Counted from the stretch's first letter, positions 1 through 8,327 are shown. The stretch: 10,569 nt of DNA from an uncultured Candidatus Altimarinota bacterium (GCA_937944175.1 CALDZW010000140.1:1-10569), one strand, 5' to 3'. Program-made: numbers and translations. The notes: generated from the letters alone by a model not told the origin.

Positions 1-559
1 ACAGATGCATGAATGACTGTATAAAAACCTTACAATAAAACAAAATTTTGAAAAACACTGACTTTATACTAGTGATCAGCATCTTATTTGATTCTTGAGT
101 CATTTTCTTTTTGAAAAAGATGATATTCATAAAACAGTAAAAGATCTTTCTGGTTGAGAAAGATCTAAGTTACTTTTTGCTCTGCTTGGTCAAAAAGAAT
201 GTAATTTCTTGATTATGGATGAACCAACCAATCATCTTGATTATGATACAAGAGAGCAACTAGAAAAATGTATATCTGAGTTCCCTGGAACCATTCTATT
301 TATTTCTCATGATAGATATTTTGTAAACAAACTCTCAACACATATCTGGTTTATTGCTGATGGAGAGCTTTCTATATCATATGGAAACTACTGAGATTAT
401 AAATATAAGCTCAAAAATGGTATTGATATGGATATGAGTCTCTTTGATGAAGAAGCTCAACTGAATTTAGCTCTCTCAGAGAAGATCTGAGAGGCTGGGA
501 TGAGAAAAGTAAAAAATAAGTTTAAAGATGGCAAAAAGAGGAAGGAAAAACGAAGGTAA
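1..559 (+). CDS. ABC-F family ATP-binding protein, C-terminal part (5' end outside window)
   Basis: This is the second nucleotide-binding domain and C-terminal tail of an ABC-F ATPase, a soluble family without membrane domains that acts on ribosomes (translation factors and antibiotic-protection proteins). The first complete codon is at 2. The ABC signature LSGGERS is at 146-166; its second Gly is TGA at 155-157. Walker B with the ABC-F hallmark MDEPTNHLD is at about 212-241, and the H-loop ISHDRYF at about 302-322. The usual YGNYGDY element follows, with another TGA as Gly (392-394), then a Lys/Arg-rich tail ending KRKEKRR before TAA. Under the standard code the frame would stop at 394, just before this family-typical segment. 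The stop codon directly abuts the murD stop on the other strand. Which ABC-F subgroup it belongs to cannot be decided without the N-terminal half. Confidence 0.93.
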
Positions 560-1915
560 TTATGAACTATAGTTTTCTACCTCTCTTTTAAAATCATAAC
601 CCCTTTCTTTGTAATTCTTATACATAGAAAAGCTTGGTCAAGCACATGACAAGAGTGCTACTTGTCACTCTGTGCAATTTTTGTAAGCAAATTCCACTGC
701 TTCTTGCATTGATTTGGTCTCAATGAAATTGTATTTATAATCTATTGTATCAAGTTCTTTTTTTATATCTGCTCACGTGTCTGGAAAAAAGACTATATTT
801 TGAATGTTAAATTTTTTAATTTCTTTAGCAAAATCTGCAAACTGAAATCAGTAATCATATCATCAGAGAAAAATACATCATATATTTGGGTGAAATGTTT
901 TGATCGCTGCTAGAGTAGCATCAGGCGTGGTAGCAATCGAATCATCAATAAAAGTGATTCAATTATGTGTTCAGATATTTTGTATTCTGTGAGGGAGTCA
1001 TTCAAATGTTTCTAGAACTGTGAATAGTGATGAAGTAAGTTCTGTGAAATCTTTTCTTTCAGAATTAGAAATAGTTGATAAAACACTCAGTACTCAGCAA
1101 GTATTCACTTTATTGTGTTCTCATTGCAGTGTAATATTATCTCCTGTTCAAATAATGGCATTATTTTTTCTGAACTTGTTATTATTAAAGGAGTACTCTC
1201 ATTCTAGTCAAAAGAAGGTAATATCTTGTGTGTTGACACTATGCTCTTCTAAAAAATCTTTTGTTACTGATCAAGCAATTTTATATTCAGCATTTTCTAA
1301 GATGTTAAGCTTTGCTTCTCTATATGTTGAATATTTATTATCATGCCACTCAATATGACATCTAAATATATTTCCAAGTATTCAGATATGCAGTTGTGGA
1401 GCAAATCATTCAAGCATATAACTTGAAAGTTCATAGATAACATAATCATAATTTGTACTTCCAAGTTGAATCTCAGATAACACAGGAGAACCAATATTTC
1501 ATACAAGTTTTATATTGTATCAGCCATGAGAAAGAGTTTCATAGAGGACGCTGACAGTGGTAGATTTCCCTTTTGTAGCAGTTACTCAGATGACTTTTCA
1601 AGTATAATTACTAAAAAAGATCTCAGTTTGAGATGTAATTTTGTCTCTATGATTTACAATTTTTTCATGATATGGCGAAATTCCTGGTGATTTAATAATG
1701 ATATCAAAATCTCAAAGAGAATCAAGATACAAGTCTCATAGAACAAAGTGTGATTCACTATCTTCTAGTTCTGCAGGGATTTCTTTGCTAGCATCAAGAA
1801 TAGTAATACTTGAAGCTAAAATGTTATTACTCAGTAGAAATTGAAGTGTAGACTTCCCTTCTGCTCAGAATCAAAGTATGGCAATTGATTTATTATGTAA
1901 TTGAGATATTTTCAT
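560..1915 (-). CDS. murD: UDP-N-acetylmuramoylalanine--D-glutamate ligase (MurD)
   Basis: Mur ligase of 451 aa, the usual MurD length. MurD adds D-glutamate to UDP-MurNAc-L-Ala, using ATP in the cytoplasm, during peptidoglycan precursor synthesis. Domain 1 (about 1-100) starts with a Rossmann-like IAILGFGAEGKST. The central ATPase domain carries the P-loop GVTATKGKSTT (110-120), GNIG (139-142) and ELSSYMLEG (162-170). Domain 3 shows LPHRI, the FIDDSIATTPDATLAAI segment and the C-terminal LLSCAGPSFSMYKNYKERG, which match MurD rather than MurC, MurE or MurF. Many in-frame TGA codons stand at glycines, including both Gly of LGFGAEG and the first Gly of the P-loop. ATG at 1913-1915 gives the expected N-terminus; no Shine-Dalgarno is seen. 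The gene stands alone, 133 nt after the metallophosphatase gene, and ends (TAA) one base from the ABC-F stop. Confidence 0.95.
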
Positions 1916-1937
1916 GTCTATAGGTTATAATATTTCT

Positions 1938-1962
1938 TTCACTTAGGCTTAAGGTAAGTGAA
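1938..1962. repeat. 8 bp inverted repeat upstream of murD
   Basis: TTCACTTA (1938-1945) and TAAGTGAA (1955-1962) are perfect inverted copies around a 9 nt centre, ending 22 bases before the murD ATG. It could be a repressor operator or a hairpin in the murD leader. Eight paired bases in AT-rich DNA can occur by chance, so the regulatory reading is tentative. Confidence 0.4.
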
Positions 1963-2019
1963 GATAGATAGAATATAACATATTCTTCTATTTCTGAACT
2001 TAAAACTTTAGTAGAAAGA

Positions 2020-2032
2020 TGCCTGAAAGGCA
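2020..2032 (-). terminator. Weak hairpin after metallophosphatase gene
   Basis: TGCCT (2020-2024) pairs with AGGCA (2028-2032) around a 3 nt loop, 17 nt past the metallophosphatase stop. On the minus strand it is followed by TCTTTCT, an imperfect U-rich tract. The stem is only 5 bp, but it is richer in GC than its surroundings. It may be a weak terminator of the upstream unit. Confidence 0.3.
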
Positions 2033-2048
2033 GATAGGGATAATTAAT

Positions 2049-2702
2049 TTAAAAGAAAGCGGGATTAATATGTGTGTAGTCGATTTTTTCATACTGATCA
2101 AGTGATCATTGCTGTATAAGCTCTCAAGTTTCTAATACATAGGCACTGAGATAACCTCAGTAGCAACACCCAGAATCAAGTCAGATCACATTTTTTCCAA
2201 TGTGGACTCACTGCATAGCCCAGTGTCCATAGATTACTTTTTTATCTCACTTATAGAAGTTATACCATGGTTCTTTATTTACTATTCTAATACTACTAAT
2301 TTCACTTTTAGTATGTTTTTTTAAAGACTTTTTTGGATTAAGCCCTGCATGCAAAAGAAGAAAATTATCTTCTTCTATATAGTATGGAAGCTTTCTAAAG
2401 AAATCAAATATTTTAGGGTGTTTTTGCATTTTGGCCAGAAGTTTTGAATGCTTCTTTGATAAATCATCTCATTGACCAACCTTATCCAAAAAACTTTTAT
2501 CATGATTTCCAAGTACTCAACTAAATTGTTCTCTATTCTTATAAAAATATTTTATTACTTTAAAAGAATCAGGTCATTTATTGATATAGTCTCATGTAAA
2601 AAAGACTCTGTCACCCTCTTTGATCTCAAGTTTTTTGATTAGTAACTTGAGTTCTTTGTAGCATCAGTGTATATCTCAGATGAAAATTGTTCTTTTTTTC
2701 AT
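2049..2702 (-). CDS. Calcineurin-like metallophosphatase, ApaH/PrpE-like (bis(5'-nucleosyl)-tetraphosphatase type)
   Basis: Protein of 217 aa with the ordered metal-binding blocks of the phosphoprotein phosphatase/ApaH family: GDIHGC (9-14, first TGA-Gly at 9), TGDYINKGP (36-44), GNHD (65-68), LLHAGL (116-121) and YGHW (158-161), followed by GLDSGCCYGG (174-183). These residues bind two metal ions and cleave phosphate esters. Bacterial members hydrolyse dinucleoside polyphosphates (Ap4A) or phosphoproteins; the LDSGC block and the length near 220 aa resemble PrpE/ApaH. The substrate cannot be fixed from sequence. ATG at 2700-2702 starts directly on the KKRTIFIGDIHG strand typical of the family. 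It lies 61 nt after the Nudix-HD stop in the same direction and may share its transcript, which would put two nucleotide-phosphate hydrolases together. Confidence 0.88.
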
Positions 2703-2763
2703 AGTATATCTTTTATGAATCAACCTTTATTATATGAAAATATACATCTTTTTCAATAAAACT

Positions 2764-3804
2764 CTATGATTTTGTATAAAACATATTATTTTCTTCTGCT
2801 ATTGAAAAGTAGTGTTTTACAAGTGAATATAATCAAAATTCATCACTAGAAAAAATTTCTTTATATGTACTTTGAAGTGTGTCTTTATCATATTTCCATT
2901 TTTTCCATCATTTTCATCACTCAAGAACATATTGAATAATTGGTTGAATCTTATCAAGTTGATATACAAAGAGTGCTTCAGGACTTTGTTTTTTCATGAA
3001 TTCAGTAATCATCTCCTTATGATATGAAAATTGCTTTGTTCATATTATTTTTTCTAATTGTAATAATGCAGTCTCTTCTCTATTTTGCTTTGTTTGTGTT
3101 CATTCTGGATCTATCAAAAAAGGTGTATCTCAGGCGTAAACTTCCACAATATCATGAAATAGACACATATCTATTACTTTTTTATGATCAAGGTGAAGAT
3201 AATTTTTTAATAAGATTGAAGCTATAGATGCAAGGTGATATGAATGTTCTGCATTGTTTTCTTGCTTTCAATTCTTTAGAAGAACATGCCTGTCTATATT
3301 TTTCATTGAATCTAGAATTTCAATGAAATTAATATAGTTATTTGGGAGAAAATTTTCAATTTTTGAAGACAATAAATATTCTTCATAAAACATAATTCAT
3401 TCATGAAAATTTGTAATTCCTTTGTTTAGTGATTTCATTTCCTCAAGTGTAAAGTATTTTGCTCAGTCTCACTCTAGAACTGTAAAATCACCTTCCTCAA
3501 TGGAAGTGTGAATAATAAAAAAATGGACTCGTATTTTTCTACTTTTTCCTAATGAAAAAGGCTTAATTGCTAATGTATGCCAATGACTCATTCATATAAA
3601 TGACATATCATCTTTTCATATATCTATATTAAGTTCTTCTTTTAGCTCTCTAATAGCAGCCATTTGAGGATCTTCCATAAATTCAATTCATCATCAGAAA
3701 AATCACCAGTCTTCTCACGATTTTGAGATACTGGCTCTATCTTGTAGAAGAACTTGTCATTTCTTGTTTGTAATAATTCAAACAGCTCATTCTCTTATTT
3801 TCAT
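2764..3804 (-). CDS. Nudix hydrolase - HD-domain phosphohydrolase fusion protein
   Basis: A single 346 aa frame joins two nucleotide hydrolases. Residues 1 to about 145 are a Nudix domain with the full box: G38, E44, then REL-KEEL at 52-58; the late Gly is replaced by Asn59. Three consecutive TGA codons encode Gly37-39 in DWGFFGGG. Residues about 155-346 are an HD domain of the YfbR/HDDC2 type, with ligands in NAEHSYH (His187), LFHDIVE (His217-Asp218) and LDKIQ (Asp284), plus the family-typical AGDTP (224-228). Nudix enzymes split nucleoside diphosphates linked to other groups, often removing pyrophosphate from NTPs; YfbR-like HD proteins are dNMP 5'-nucleotidases. Acting in sequence, (d)NTP to (d)NMP to nucleoside, is my inference. 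The ATG (3802-3804) overlaps the end of the DedA gene by 10 nt, which suggests translational coupling. The only in-frame codon upstream of note is a TAA 6 nt before the ATG. It ends in TAG, the only TAG stop in the window. Confidence 0.88.
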
Positions 3805-4406
3805 TTTCTTTTATTCCAAATGTAATATCATAATCCAAGTATTAAAATAAGTCAGAGTCATCAGAAGAGTAACTCTTTAGTATACTCTGCAATAAGTTCT
3901 TTATTTTCTCATGCAACATATCCAATTACCATGAGAGCTAGGTTCCAGAGTCATGCTCATACTCATGTATAGAAGAAGAATTTAGCAAAATTCATTTTAA
4001 ATACTCATGCAGGAAGTGATATAAGCTGACGGATCACTGTTACAAAACGTGCAAGAAATGTTGTAACTACTCAGTGTTTTTGAAAGTATGTTTCAGTTCT
4101 TTCATAATGCTCTTCTTTTATTAGAAAAAATTTTCCATATTTTCTAATAAGCGTTTTAATTATTGGTCATCCAAGCTTATATCACAAAAAATAATTAATA
4201 GTTGCTCATACTAGTGCGCCAAATGTTCACATAAGTAGTGCCATTCAGAAACTTAATTTTCCAGTAGCAGATAAATATCATGCTGGTATCATGGCAACTT
4301 CACTCGGGAAAGGAAAAAAACTAGATTCCAACACCATCATGATAAAAATCTCAAAGTAGCCAATTTGTCCTAAAAAATCTTTTATTGCATCAATAATATC
4401 ATGCAT
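3795..4406 (-). CDS. DedA-family (SNARE-associated/VTT domain) inner membrane protein
   Basis: Membrane protein of 203 aa, a usual DedA length. DedA proteins are polytopic inner-membrane proteins linked to lipid (undecaprenyl-phosphate or phospholipid) flipping and membrane homeostasis. Visible landmarks are the N-terminal VLESSFFPFPSE (25-36) with its conserved acidic residues and re-entrant region, and FLARFVTVIRQLISLPAG (117-134), the conserved F-x-R-F-x-P-x-x-R-x-x-x-x-x-PAG stretch, here with Thr in place of the usual Pro. Hydrophobic spans run about 54-75, 143-165 and 179-197, followed by a basic WNKRKGK tail. Many Gly are TGA, including that of LPAG. ATG at 4404-4406. With TGA read as Gly the gene passes through the TGA of an ATGA overlap and ends at TAA (3795-3797) inside the Nudix-HD gene. 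It is probably first in a unit with the Nudix-HD and metallophosphatase genes. Confidence 0.9.
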
Positions 4407-4434
4407 GTTGTTATGATTATGAATAATACTATTC

Positions 4435-4440
4435 AGTATA
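4435..4440 (-). promoter_or_regulatory. Candidate -10 box for the DedA unit
   Basis: TATACT on the minus strand (plus 4435-4440) lies 28 nt upstream of the DedA ATG. No good -35 match is visible, because the T-tract of the adjacent hairpin takes that place. AT-rich DNA makes such hexamers common, so this is a weak call. Confidence 0.25.
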
Positions 4441-4450
4441 AGCATTAATA

Positions 4451-4479
4451 AAAAAAATCTAGAAATTAATCTAGTTTTT
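4451..4479. terminator. Bidirectional-looking hairpin after the MORN/YwqK protein gene
   Basis: CTAGA (4459-4463) pairs with TCTAG (4470-4474) around a 6 nt loop. The stem is flanked by seven A (4451-4457) on one side and five T (4475-4479) on the other, so a U-tract follows the stem on either strand. It starts just past the TAA (4485-4487) of the minus-strand repeat protein and probably ends that transcript. The stem is short and AT-rich, so termination would be leaky, possibly letting transcription run on into the DedA gene. Confidence 0.45.
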
Positions 4480-4484
4480 AATAA

Positions 4485-5633
4485 TTAGTATGTAATTATA
4501 TCAACAACTGTATCATTAATCAAGCTGTATATAGTTGTCTTTTTGAGTATTCAATTTTCATATATATTTATAGATCAAACTTTAGTGTTTGCACTTCAGT
4601 CTGATGTGTTTACTAAGTAAACTTTTTCCTCTCAATGCTTCTCTCAATTAAGGAAATTAGTCTCAGAAAGAATTCATCATTTCTTATCATAAGTGTAATA
4701 CATTCCATTTAGGTCTCATTTACTATAGATTGCTTTAGATTTAACTGATCAATCTTCATTATATCAAATTGATTCACCTTCTTCAACTCAATTTATAACT
4801 GTATAAGTATATTCAACATTATTTTTTTCTGTGTCATAGTAAATAGATGTAATTCAATGTTCTACTGCTTCTTTATTATAATGAAATGTAAACATTTTAC
4901 GATTCATTTTATTGTAGTGGTGAGTTTTGTATAATAATTCATCTTTATTATAAAAATATTCAATAGAGTGTGAAGGAGTATCTGATTTATATGATGAATC
5001 AATAACAGATAAGTCATATTTTCTAATTGAAACTATTTTATTGCTTTCATAAGTAATTATCTCATTTAATTCTCATAATGGTGTATATGTGTAACTTTCT
5101 CATTCAATAACTCCATTCTTGTATGTAAGGCTAGCTGCAAGTTTTCAGTTTGTATGGTATCCATTTGATGTTCACTCATATTTTCAGTTGATTATAAATG
5201 CTTCAGCATAAATTGATCAATCAGTTTTTTTTCTAATGTAGTATCAATCTGAAAGTGATCATAGATTAATGTCTCATTCAGCAGAAATAATTTTTGGAGA
5301 TTTACTGATCTCATTCATTATAGAGTAATTGAGATAATCAACTATTGCCATGATTTTATAGTTTTTGCTTCAAACTGGATTATTGTCACCTAGCTTTGTT
5401 TTAACTTTTGCTAACTTTTTGTATATCTTTGAAAGAATTTCAGGTTCTTTACTATATGTAATTATAAGAGCATCAATTGCTTTCTGATATTTTGCTCAAT
5501 TTTTAGTATCTGCTAAGAGGAGAACTTGTTTTGATTCTATAACTTCTTTTGAGAAGTTTATTTCAGCATGTACATGTAATGAAAAAATGAATGTACATAT
5601 AACAGTAAGAATTCATAAAAGTATTTTTTTCAT
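4485..5633 (-). CDS. Secreted MORN/YwqK-type repeat protein of unknown function
   Basis: Protein of 382 aa. It starts with a clear signal peptide: KK, a hydrophobic stretch (4-18) and a VHA cleavage motif after residue 23. Residues about 45-112 look helical and charged (SKIYKKLAKVKTK, YKIMAIVDYLNYSI). That pattern recalls the helical spacer of many CPR surface proteins; this is recalled, not searched. From about residue 129 to the end come degenerate repeats of the MORN_2/YwqK kind: units such as INGKYEGTSNGYHTNGKLAA, KNGVIEGES, NGVEEGESIGYNEDGSVKSK, KGDLNGMYYTYDKKGG and LNGEKHGEEKVY, each a beta hairpin with an NG turn and Y/G spacing. Many of the Gly are TGA. YwqK proteins have been called antitoxins, but no toxin gene is adjacent and this one is exported. 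ATG at 5631-5633. It looks like a one-gene unit between two hairpins. Surface or periplasmic role unknown. Confidence 0.8.
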
Positions 5634-5685
5634 ATATAGTAAGTATCAATAATAAATAAAGTAATAAAAGAATAGAAATAAAAAA

Positions 5686-5715
5686 ATAAAAGTCTATGGA
5701 TTTTTAGACTTTTAT
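5686..5715 (-). terminator. Rho-independent terminator of ftsH
   Basis: ATAAAAGTCTA (5686-5696) and TAGACTTTTAT (5705-5715) form a perfect 11 bp stem with an 8 nt loop, starting 16 nt after the ftsH stop. On the minus strand the stem is followed by TTTTTTATTTCT. The position, perfect pairing and U-rich tract make this the strongest terminator in the window. It separates ftsH from the downstream repeat protein gene. Confidence 0.8.
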
Positions 5716-5731
5716 TATATATTGAGAACCT

Positions 5732-7726
5732 TTATGCAAAATATGCTTCGAATTCTTCTTTACTGAGTTCTTCCTTTGTTAATAAATCTTCAGAAATCTT
5801 TATATGAAGCTCTTTATTTTCTGTAATAAGTTTTTGTGCTACAGTATATGCTCAAGCAAGGACTTCCTTTACTTTATCATCAATTTTACTAATAGTCTCT
5901 GGACTGAGAAATGGTGCTACTCAGGTTTGAGAGTAGGAGTCTATTTCTCAGGCAAAGTTTTCAGCTCAAATATCTTCATACATACCAAATCTAGTAACCA
6001 TGTTTCTAGCAATTTTGGTAGCCCTTTCTATATCGTTACTGGCTCAAGTAGTGATATTTTCTTTTCAGAAAAATATTTCTTCAGCTACTCTTCATCAATA
6101 GAGAGTAGCTAATTCATCAAGGTATTTAGATTTTTTAGTAAGCAGAACATCTCTTTCTGGAAGAAACCATGTTACTCACAGAGCTCATCATCTAGAAACA
6201 ATGCTTACTTTGTGTACAGGATCAGTGTTTGGAAGGAGTTTTCAAACAATTGCATGTCATACTTCATGATAAGCAGTAATTTTTTTCTCTTCTTCATTCA
6301 TGACCTGTGATTTCTTACTAAGTCACATAACTATTCTTTCAAAGGCCTCAGTAATTCTTGCTTGGCTAATAGTTTTTTCATCATGCCTTGCAGTGATAAT
6401 TGCTGCTTCATTCATTAAATTTCACATATCAGCTCAGCTAAATCACACTGTTTGGCTTGCAAGAGATCTAAAATCTACATCATCAGTGAGCTTTTTATTT
6501 CTTGCATGAACATGAAGAATCTTTTCTCTGTCTGATAAATTCGGAAGGTTTACAGTAATTTTTCTATCAAATCTTCCTGGTCTCAAAAGTGCTTTATCAA
6601 GTACATCAGCTCTATTAGTAGCTCACATTACAATCACATTGGTATCATTATCAAAACCATCCATTTCTGTAAGGATTTGATTGAGTGTTTGTTCTCTTTC
6701 ATCATGTCATCATCCAGTTCATGGTCATCTCTTTTTTCAGATAGCATCAATCTCATCAATAAAAATAATAGCAGGAGCCATCTTTTTAGCATTAGTAAAA
6801 AGATCTCTTACTCTAGAAGCACCAACTCATACAAACATTTCAACAAATTCAGAACCTGAGATACTTAAAAATGGAACATCACTCTCCCCTGCTACAGCAC
6901 GTGCTAGTAGAGTTTTTCATGTACCTGGAGGCCCTACAAGAAGTGTTCCTCTTGGTATCTTTGCTCCTAGATCTTTATATTTTTTAGGATTTTTTAAAAA
7001 ATCTACCACTTCTTGAAGTTCTTCCTTCTCTTCTTCAGCTCATGCTACATCTTCAAACATGACTCTTTCTTTATCTTTGTCAAAAAGTTTGGCCCTTGAC
7101 TTTCAAAAAGTCATAGCATTGTTTGACATTCCTCACATTTTTCAAATCAAAAACATTGCTACAATAACAAACAGTATCACAGTAAGAATTGTAGGAAGCA
7201 TGTCTGCCCAGAATTTTGCTGAGGTATTGTCTTTTACTGCAATTTTAGTAGTAACTTCAGGATTCTTTAATCCTAAGTCTTTCAGTGAGTCACTAGCAGG
7301 AAGGATTACAATATCTCTTTTTGATTTTTGAACTCAATTTTCATTTATTTTAGCTCATGAATATGTTGCATATGCTTTATTCTCATCAATAAGAATTTCA
7401 GAGTATTTTCATGCAGCAAAGTTTGTCTCAAGCTGGTTAAGTCAGACATCTTTGGTATCTGAATACTGCTCAGCCTCTTTCATTGATGGAAGAATACTAG
7501 CAATAATTACTGCTACAATGATCAATGTAATAAAAGGAATAAAACCTTTTTTAGTACTTGTGTTCTCACCTATGTTTTTTAAGGTTGATTCAATTTTTCA
7601 TGTATTTTTTTTTGACTTCTTTTCACTGTTTTTTTTATCTTTGTTCTTTTTTACTTTTTTATCATCTTTTTTTATATCATCATTTTGCTCTATTTCATCA
7701 GTTTTTTTATCCTTTTTACCACTCAT
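5732..7726 (-). CDS. ftsH: ATP-dependent zinc metalloprotease FtsH
   Basis: Membrane-anchored AAA+ protease of 664 aa that unfolds and degrades membrane and short-lived soluble proteins, normally as a hexamer. Order of elements: Lys/Asp-rich cytosolic tail (1-60), TM1 (about 62-80), external segment (81-177), TM2 (about 178-195), AAA domain with Walker A GPPGTGKT (265-272; last Gly is TGA), Walker B IIFIDE (320-325), arginine-finger region LLRPGRFDR (380-388), then the M41 peptidase with HEVGH (487-491; Gly is TGA) and the third zinc ligand Asp565 in ASNDIERAT. By hand count about 34 of 50 Gly codons are TGA. The start at 7724-7726 (MSGKKDKK) is preferred; an in-frame ATG at 7790-7792 would add 22 residues with no family likeness. 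No Shine-Dalgarno. It lies 76 nt after the GHKL-like gene, same direction, and ends before a strong terminator. Confidence 0.97.
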
Positions 7727-7802
7727 GCAGTTTTTTATTAATAATGTATATTTTAAGCCATTTGATTTTATAAATATTATTGAATTATGCAAAAAAATAA
7801 TC
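7727..7802. other. Gap between GHKL-like gene and ftsH
   Basis: A 76 nt AT-rich stretch. On the minus strand a T-run (plus 7792-7798) lies just past the GHKL stop but has no clear stem before it. TATACATTATTAAT-like sequence nearer ftsH could serve as a -10 region, without a matching -35. Whether ftsH has its own promoter or is read from the GHKL promoter is open. If ftsH starts at 7792 instead, most of this gap is coding. Confidence 0.35.
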
Positions 7803-8315
7803 TTATAAAGTAATAATAGTAGTAGCTCATTGATTAGTTCTTAGTAATTTATAATTTTTTGTTAATTCTTTTGTTCTTTTAATTCACTGTCATTTTTTTC
7901 AATGAAACAGTACTCAATAAGCTTTTTTATCAATTGTTCAATGTGCATCGTGACCTGCTCAATTATCCAACATTACTATATTATAATTTCAGCTCTTTGT
8001 TTTTTTTACACTAAGTCTTAATGTACATTCATCTAATTGTATTCATTGTGATAAAACTCAATGCTTTTGTAACGATCTTGATCTAGCAGAATCTATTCAA
8101 TTAGTAATAAGATCTCTAAATATTCATCTTACTGTATCTACTCCTTTATTGTCATTACTGTTTGTGTATAATTGTCTTATGGTATCTAGGCTTTTGCCTT
8201 CTAAACTACTGATAATTGAGTTTTGAATTTCTTCAACTTTGGATAATGTATCAGATTTACTTCATCATAGGCTGAATGTATATTTTTTATCAAATAATCT
8301 CTCAAATTTGCTCAT
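7803..8315 (-). CDS. Small stand-alone GHKL (histidine-kinase-like) ATPase domain protein
   Basis: Protein of 170 aa, not matched to a named family, but with the ordered ATP-binding boxes of the GHKL superfamily (gyrase B, Hsp90, histidine kinases, MutL, anti-sigma kinases). N box: IFRDLITNGIDSA (65-77), with Asn72 for Mg/ATP and Asp68 where GyrB and MutL carry their catalytic Glu. G1 box: MLDNGAG (115-121), the D-x-G-x-G motif. G2 box: GKKGQGIKRTKEL (139-151). The last strand, GATTIITL (163-170), matches the G-T/S beta-strand that closes the fold. Spacing is 45 residues from N to G1 and about 25 from G1 to G2. Key Gly in the N box and G2 (73, 139, 142, 144) are TGA, so the standard code hides the domain. 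There is no sensor, dimerisation or membrane part; residues 1-60 are charged and partly helical. It could be a serine-kinase/anti-sigma-like regulator or an orphan ATPase. It precedes ftsH in the same direction. Confidence 0.72.
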
Positions 8316-8327
8316 TTATTTTTATTA

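Larger units (their letters stand above)
1916..2048. other. Intergenic region upstream of murD
   Basis: This 133 nt non-coding gap lies between the metallophosphatase stop and the murD start, both on the minus strand. It holds an 8 bp inverted repeat (1938-1962) and a short GC-containing hairpin (2020-2032), listed separately. On the minus strand a TATATT (plus 1972-1977) could be a -10 element for murD, but no convincing -35 box is at the right distance. The gap is the likeliest place for an independent murD promoter. Confidence 0.5.

Noticed and set aside
1020..1358. Plus-strand open frame of 112 codons
   Set aside because: It is antisense to the middle of murD, shows no family motif, and murD is well supported on the other strand.
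3024..3227. Plus-strand hydrophobic open frame resembling a small membrane protein
   Set aside because: It is the antisense of the HD domain of the Nudix-HD gene; its hydrophobicity reflects complementary codons of a charged helical protein.
2764..3804. Two separate genes joined by an assembly or frameshift error
   Set aside because: One continuous frame covers both domains with no TAA/TAG, and no second start with a suitable context is needed between them.
4420..4435. 6 bp inverted repeat TGAATA / TATTCA upstream of the DedA gene
   Set aside because: Arms this short in AT-rich DNA are expected many times by chance in 10 kb, and nothing else marks it as a site.
4485..5633. YwqK-type antitoxin of a toxin-antitoxin pair
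   Set aside because: There is no adjacent toxin-like gene, and a clear signal peptide argues for export rather than a cytoplasmic antitoxin.
7727..7792. 22-residue N-terminal extension of FtsH from ATG at 7790-7792
   Set aside because: The added residues have no family likeness, and the MSGKKDKK start at 7726 gives a plausible charged N-terminus. It cannot be fully excluded.
5804..7808. Several plus-strand Ser/Phe-rich open frames
   Set aside because: They are antisense to ftsH; Ser/Phe/Ile richness is the mirror of Lys/Glu/Gly(TGA)-rich coding on the minus strand.
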